A stretch of 9,452 nucleotides of DNA. Source: Deltaproteobacteria bacterium (GTDB taxonomy: Bacteria; Desulfobacterota; Syntrophia; Syntrophales; Smithellaceae). The translations under genes were made by a program, and so were the position numbers. The stretch spans positions 1-9,452 of the forward strand of contig DSAV01000279.1 of NCBI GenBank assembly GCA_011046295.1, written 5' to 3'. Positions within the stretch are counted from its first letter, which is position 1. Each line of letters begins with the position of its first letter. The notes under the pieces were generated by a model, which worked only from the letters and a program-made list of their open reading frames with translations, was not told where the DNA came from and did no database searches. Positions 6,062 to 9,452 of this stretch are shown in pieces.

Positions 6062-6847
6062 ATGAAAATACTTTTTATCGGGGACATTGTAGGCAGGCCG
6101 GGAAGGAGGGCGATAAACGAATTTGTCCCTTCTTTAATAGCTGAAAAAAAAATCGACATGGTCATCGCAAATTGCGAAAACTCCGCGGCCGGTTTCGGCG
6201 TGACAAAAGAGATCGTTGACGAGCTGTTCGGCAATCGGATTGACATTCTCACTTCCGGAAACCACATCTGGAATAAAAAAGAAGCTCTGGAATTTATAAA
6301 CGAGTATGAAACGTTGTTGCGTCCGGCGAATTACCCGGCGACAGCGCCCGGAACGGGCGCTGTCGTCTTTTCAGCCGGCAGTTCAGAATATGTAGCTGTG
6401 CTCAATTTGGCAGGCAGAATATTTATGCAGCCCGCCGAATGCCCTTTTGTTACCGCAAAAAAGGAGATCTCTGCGCTGAAGCAAAAAACAAAAATAATTA
6501 TCGTGGATTTTCATGCTGAGGCCACTTCTGAAAAAAAGGCAATGGGTTGGTATTTGGACGGAGAAGTATCCGCCGTCTTGGGAACGCATACGCATGTACA
6601 AACAGCTGATGAAGAAATCTTGCCGCAAGGCACCGCATACATAAGTGACGCAGGCATGACCGGCCCTTTCGATTCAGTTATTGGCGTGAAAAAAGAGACC
6701 ATCATTGAACGGTTTTTGACTAATGTGCCGAACAAATTTGATGTGGCCAAAGGCGATATCCGCCTACAGGGAGTCCTGCTGGATATTGATGCGCAAAGCG
6801 GCAGGGCCAATTCTATAGACAGGATTAGTGTTAAAGTAGACGCATAA
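6062..6847 (+). CDS. ymdB: YmdB-type metallophosphoesterase (TIGR00282 family)
   Basis: This 261-residue cytoplasmic dinuclear metal phosphodiesterase belongs to the family of Bacillus subtilis YmdB, reported to act on 2',3'-cyclic nucleotides and needed there for biofilm and pellicle behaviour. It is unrelated to E. coli YmdB, a macrodomain protein. Metal-site motifs appear in family order: FIGDIVGRPGR (D8), NCENSAAGFG (E39, N40), TSGNHIW (N67, H68), DFHAEATSEK (H151) and GTHTHVQTAD (H176, H178), followed by SDAGMTGP (195-202). No signal peptide or extra domain is present. The ATG at 6062 lies 33 bases after rny with only a weak GGGA ahead of it, suggesting shared transcription and perhaps weaker translation. 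The rny-ymdB pair recurs in distant bacteria, hinting at a role linked to RNA turnover, for example removing cyclic nucleotide products; that link is inference. Confidence 0.93.
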   Translation: MKILFIGDIVGRPGRRAINEFVPSLIAEKKIDMVIANCENSAAGFGVTKEIVDELFGNRIDILTSGNHIWNKKEALEFINEYETLLRPANYPATAPGTGAVVFSAGSSEYVAVLNLAGRIFMQPAECPFVTAKKEISALKQKTKIIIVDFHAEATSEKKAMGWYLDGEVSAVLGTHTHVQTADEEILPQGTAYISDAGMTGPFDSVIGVKKETIIERFLTNVPNKFDVAKGDIRLQGVLLDIDAQSGRANSIDRISVKVDA

Positions 6848-6862
6848 GCCGGAGAAAACAGG

Positions 6863-8152
6863 ATGAAAAATACTTATGATATTTTAAAAGAAAGAGGATT
6901 TATTGAGCAGGTTACGGACGAAAATTTAATTTCCGCGCTTTTTAAAAAGGGTCCCGTTACATGTTATATTGGTTTTGATCCGACTGCCCCAAGCTTGCAT
7001 ATTGGCAGCCTTGTTCCCATAATGGCGCTGGCGCACATGCAGAAGAACGGCAACAAAACAATTGCCTTGGTTGGTGGAGGCACGGGACTTATCGGAGATC
7101 CCAGCGGAAAGACCGAAATGCGTCAGGTGCTTACCGAGGAACAGATAAAACAAAACACTGAAAGTATAGGTAAGCAGCTTTCTACGTATCTGAATTTCTC
7201 CGGAGAGAACAAGGCGCTTCTTCTCAATAACGCGAATTGGCTGACAAAAATTAACTACATTGAATTTCTGCGGGATATCGGACGTCACTTCAGTGTCAAC
7301 CGGATGCTGTCGGCGGAAAGCTATAAGATACGTATGGAAAAAGGACTTAATTTTATTGAATTCAATTACATGGTTTTACAGGCCTATGATTACTTATATT
7401 TGTTTCAAAATTATGACTGTAGTTTACAGATGGGCGGTAATGACCAGTGGGGGAACATGCTTGCCGGCACAGAATTAATCCGTAAAGTTGAGGGCAAAGA
7501 CGCGCAGGCAATAACATTTCCACTGATAACCACCTCTTTAGGCCAGAAAATGGGCAAAACTGAAAAGGGTACCGTATGGCTTTCAGCTAAGCTGACAATG
7601 CCTTATGAATACTACCAGTATTGGGTTAATTGTGATGATGCTGACGTCGAAAGATTTCTTAAGCTGTTTACTTTTTTGCCGCTGGAGGAAATTTCTGTTG
7701 TAAAAAAACTGGCTGATGTTAACTTAAATATGGCCAAAACAGTTCTGGCCTATGAGGCGACAAAAGTCGCTCATGGCGCCGAAGCAGCTCTGGCGGCATG
7801 GCAGGCATCCGCGAAAGCCTTCAATTCCAAACCAGTTGATGAAGGTTTGTTTCCATCATCTGATATCCCGCGTCAAGAGGCGGCGAAAGATACGTCTGCC
7901 ATTCCACGATATAATATTTCCAGGAAGGATTTGGATGCCGGTCTTCTGATAATTTCGGCATGCGCGAAAGCTGGATTGACTCAATCAATATCTGAAGCCA
8001 AGAGACTGACCAAGCAGGGGGGTATTTATCTCAATGAGCGGCAGGTTTTATCCGTGAATGAGAAAATCAATATTTCCGATTTCGGCGAAAGCAATGAACT
8101 GCGCTTGCGCAAAGGCAAAAAGAAATACATGATAGTCGAAATAAGAGATTGA
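6863..8152 (+). CDS. tyrS: tyrosyl-tRNA synthetase
   Basis: This class I synthetase charges tRNA-Tyr with tyrosine. The 429 residues match bacterial TyrRS. The Rossmann catalytic domain carries YIGFDPTAPSLHIGSLVP (35-52), whose HIGS (46-49) is the HIGH motif with Ser in the last place. ALVGGGTGLIGDPSGK (68-83) follows. The tyrosine-recognition residues Y169, Q173 and D176 lie in YMVLQAYD, then GGNDQWGN (191-198). The KMSKS-type loop is KMGKT (229-233), a form also seen in E. coli-like TyrRS (KFGKT). After the helical anticodon domain comes a C-terminal S4 RNA-binding domain (about 360-425; SISEAKRLTKQGGIYLNE). The ATG follows GGAG about 9 bases upstream. It sits 15 bases after ymdB, so it is probably the last gene of the rny unit. 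The rrn promoters follow. Confidence 0.97.
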   Translation: MKNTYDILKERGFIEQVTDENLISALFKKGPVTCYIGFDPTAPSLHIGSLVPIMALAHMQKNGNKTIALVGGGTGLIGDPSGKTEMRQVLTEEQIKQNTESIGKQLSTYLNFSGENKALLLNNANWLTKINYIEFLRDIGRHFSVNRMLSAESYKIRMEKGLNFIEFNYMVLQAYDYLYLFQNYDCSLQMGGNDQWGNMLAGTELIRKVEGKDAQAITFPLITTSLGQKMGKTEKGTVWLSAKLTMPYEYYQYWVNCDDADVERFLKLFTFLPLEEISVVKKLADVNLNMAKTVLAYEATKVAHGAEAALAAWQASAKAFNSKPVDEGLFPSSDIPRQEAAKDTSAIPRYNISRKDLDAGLLIISACAKAGLTQSISEAKRLTKQGGIYLNERQVLSVNEKINISDFGESNELRLRKGKKKYMIVEIRD

Positions 8153-8154
8153 TG

Positions 8155-8226
8155 CCAAGGGTGATATGAGCCATTTATTCTTATGGTGTTTACTAAAATC
8201 CTGCCCTGGTCAAAACAATTTTTTTT
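8155..8226 (+). terminator. possible weak terminator after tyrS
   Basis: CCA-a-GGG (8155-8161) can pair with CCCTGG (8204-8209), with a small inner CCAT/ATGG hairpin (8171-8186). Eight T follow at 8219-8226. The stem is short and the T-run begins 9 bases after it, so this is a weak candidate. No better terminator is visible before the rrn promoter. Confidence 0.25.
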
Positions 8227-8227
8227 C

Positions 8228-8256
8228 TTGACACTTTTGGTTAGAAAGAGTATAAG
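8228..8256 (+). promoter_or_regulatory. rrn promoter P1
   Basis: TTGACA (8228-8233, exact) and TATAAG (8251-8256, five of six) are 17 bases apart, with an A/T-rich stretch (AAAACAATTTTTTTT) just upstream that could act as an UP element. Transcription would start near 8262, giving a leader of about 288 bases before mature 16S rRNA. Confidence 0.75.
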
Positions 8257-8260
8257 AAAC

Positions 8261-8370
8261 ATGTTAGTCAGGTGTTCATTCAAATGTAAATAAGTTTGGA
8301 TATTCAGCGGGTTCGCCGATAGAATATTTCTGAAATTATCGGATGCTTTCCATTTTAACTGACTGAACAT
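8261..8370 (+). repeat. 110-base segment bracketed by an 11-bp inverted repeat
   Basis: ATGTTAGTCAG (8261-8271) pairs with CTGACTGAACAT (8359-8370): 11 pairs with a single bulged base. Inside, CCGATA (8316-8321) pairs with TATCGG around an ATTT-ctg-AAAT mini-hairpin, and ATATTC/GAATAT is an alternative pairing. The left arm begins at the start point predicted for rrn P1, so the segment would be the first thing transcribed. It may be a leader structure or a separate small RNA. Confidence 0.5.
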
Positions 8371-8373
8371 TAT

Positions 8374-8421
8374 ATTTATTTAATTTAATTGTTCTTGACA
8401 AATAAATCGAAGTGATTTAGT
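8374..8421 (+). promoter_or_regulatory. rrn promoter P2 with AT-rich upstream element
   Basis: TTGACA (8395-8400) is exact and lies just after an almost pure A/T stretch (8370-8392), as expected for an rRNA UP element. The -10 is less clear: TGA-TTTAGT (8413-8421), an extended -10 with a 15-base spacer, is the best choice I see. TACACT at 8422-8427 would need a 21-base spacer. Confidence 0.5.
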
Positions 8422-8441
8422 TACACTTCTTTGTTTTAAGA

Positions 8442-8455
8442 TGGCTCTTTGGAAA
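8442..8455 (+). promoter_or_regulatory. boxA-like antitermination site of the rrn leader
   Basis: TGGCTCTTTGGAAA resembles the rRNA boxA consensus (TGCTCTTTAACA) and lies about 95 bases before 16S rRNA, where the Nus-dependent antitermination signal is expected. Confidence 0.6.
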
Positions 8456-8518
8456 TTGAATAGTGGGAAAATGAATTTGTGGGTCCTATAAATTTATTGA
8501 ATTATCAAGCGAGTAAAA

Positions 8519-8540
8519 AAAGGAAGATTTGTCTTCCTTT
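8519..8540 (-). terminator. perfect 9-bp hairpin just before 16S, terminator-like on the minus strand
   Basis: AAAGGAAGA-tttg-TCTTCCTTT is a perfect 9-bp stem with a 4-base loop. On the minus strand the stem runs into a tract of seven T (8521-8515), like an intrinsic terminator that would stop antisense transcripts leaving the rRNA gene. On the plus strand it lacks a T-run and would be a leader hairpin 9 bases before the 16S start. Confidence 0.4.
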
Positions 8541-8549
8541 GCAGGATTA

Positions 8550-9452
<903 letters not shown>

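Larger units (their letters stand above)
8153..8549 (+). other. tyrS-16S spacer and rrn leader
   Basis: This 397-base AT-rich spacer contains no credible protein gene. It holds, in order, a doubtful tyrS terminator, promoter P1, a 110-base segment bracketed by inverted repeats, an AT-rich UP-like tract, promoter P2, a boxA-like site and a hairpin close to the 16S start. The stretch between boxA and that hairpin (8456-8514) shows nothing I can name; it may pair with sequence beyond the 3' end of 16S rRNA for RNase III processing. Confidence 0.7.

Noticed and set aside
8305..8335. tRNA-like GGGTTCGCC stretch
   Set aside because: It resembles a T-loop only superficially; no acceptor, D or anticodon stems can be drawn around it.
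8026..8370. 114-codon minus-strand ORF over the tyrS end and rrn P1
   Set aside because: It overlaps the conserved S4 domain of tyrS and the promoter region; the translation is low-complexity and has no good ribosome binding site.
8261..8370. Miniature transposable element with 11-base terminal inverted repeats
   Set aside because: No target-site duplication flanks the arms (left flank AGAAAC, right flank TATATT), and the left arm fits the promoter start too well; a transcribed structure is simpler.

Overview
The window looks like chromosomal DNA of a Syntrophus/Smithella-like bacterium (Syntrophales, Desulfobacterota, formerly Deltaproteobacteria). This rests on the style of the partial 16S rRNA, on the order zapB-zapA-6S RNA-rny-ymdB, and on 6S and rRNA leader sequences of that general type. 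No database search was possible, so the genus is a judgement from pattern recognition. It is a core, housekeeping region: I see no phage, insertion sequence, CRISPR array, tRNA or toxin-antitoxin gene.

Layout. (1) Positions 1-88 hold the start of a minus-strand gene for a small exported protein that runs off the window. It has a clear ribosome binding site and a near-perfect sigma70 promoter at 182-211. (2) Positions 393-3420 hold three plus-strand genes: a CNNM/CBS-domain membrane protein of the hemolysin C/CorC type, a stand-alone GlmU-type uridylyltransferase domain, and a DusB-type tRNA-dihydrouridine synthase. (3) A probable promoter at 3425-3453 starts a second unit: zapB-like coiled-coil protein, zapA, and then 6S RNA (about 4062-4258), which carries its own U-tract. 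(4) After a structured, gene-free leader (4259-4465) come rny (RNase Y), a YmdB-type phosphodiesterase and tyrS. (5) A 397-base spacer with two TTGACA promoter elements, a boxA and several inverted repeats leads into the first 903 bases of a 16S rRNA gene, which runs off the right edge.

How the genes relate. The region groups growth-linked functions: sugar-nucleotide supply for the envelope (GlmU domain), Z-ring assembly (ZapA/ZapB), global control of RNA polymerase (6S RNA), RNA turnover (RNase Y with YmdB), tRNA modification and charging (DusB, TyrRS) and ribosome synthesis (rrn). The rny-ymdB pairing is known from many bacteria.

Points for a second look: the structured segment bracketed by an 11-bp inverted repeat that begins at the predicted rrn P1 start; the structured leader and 8-codon ORF before rny; the single-domain GlmU; and four consecutive genes with GTG or TTG starts. 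I found no clear evidence of a wholly new system; the non-coding segments are the best candidates for new biology.
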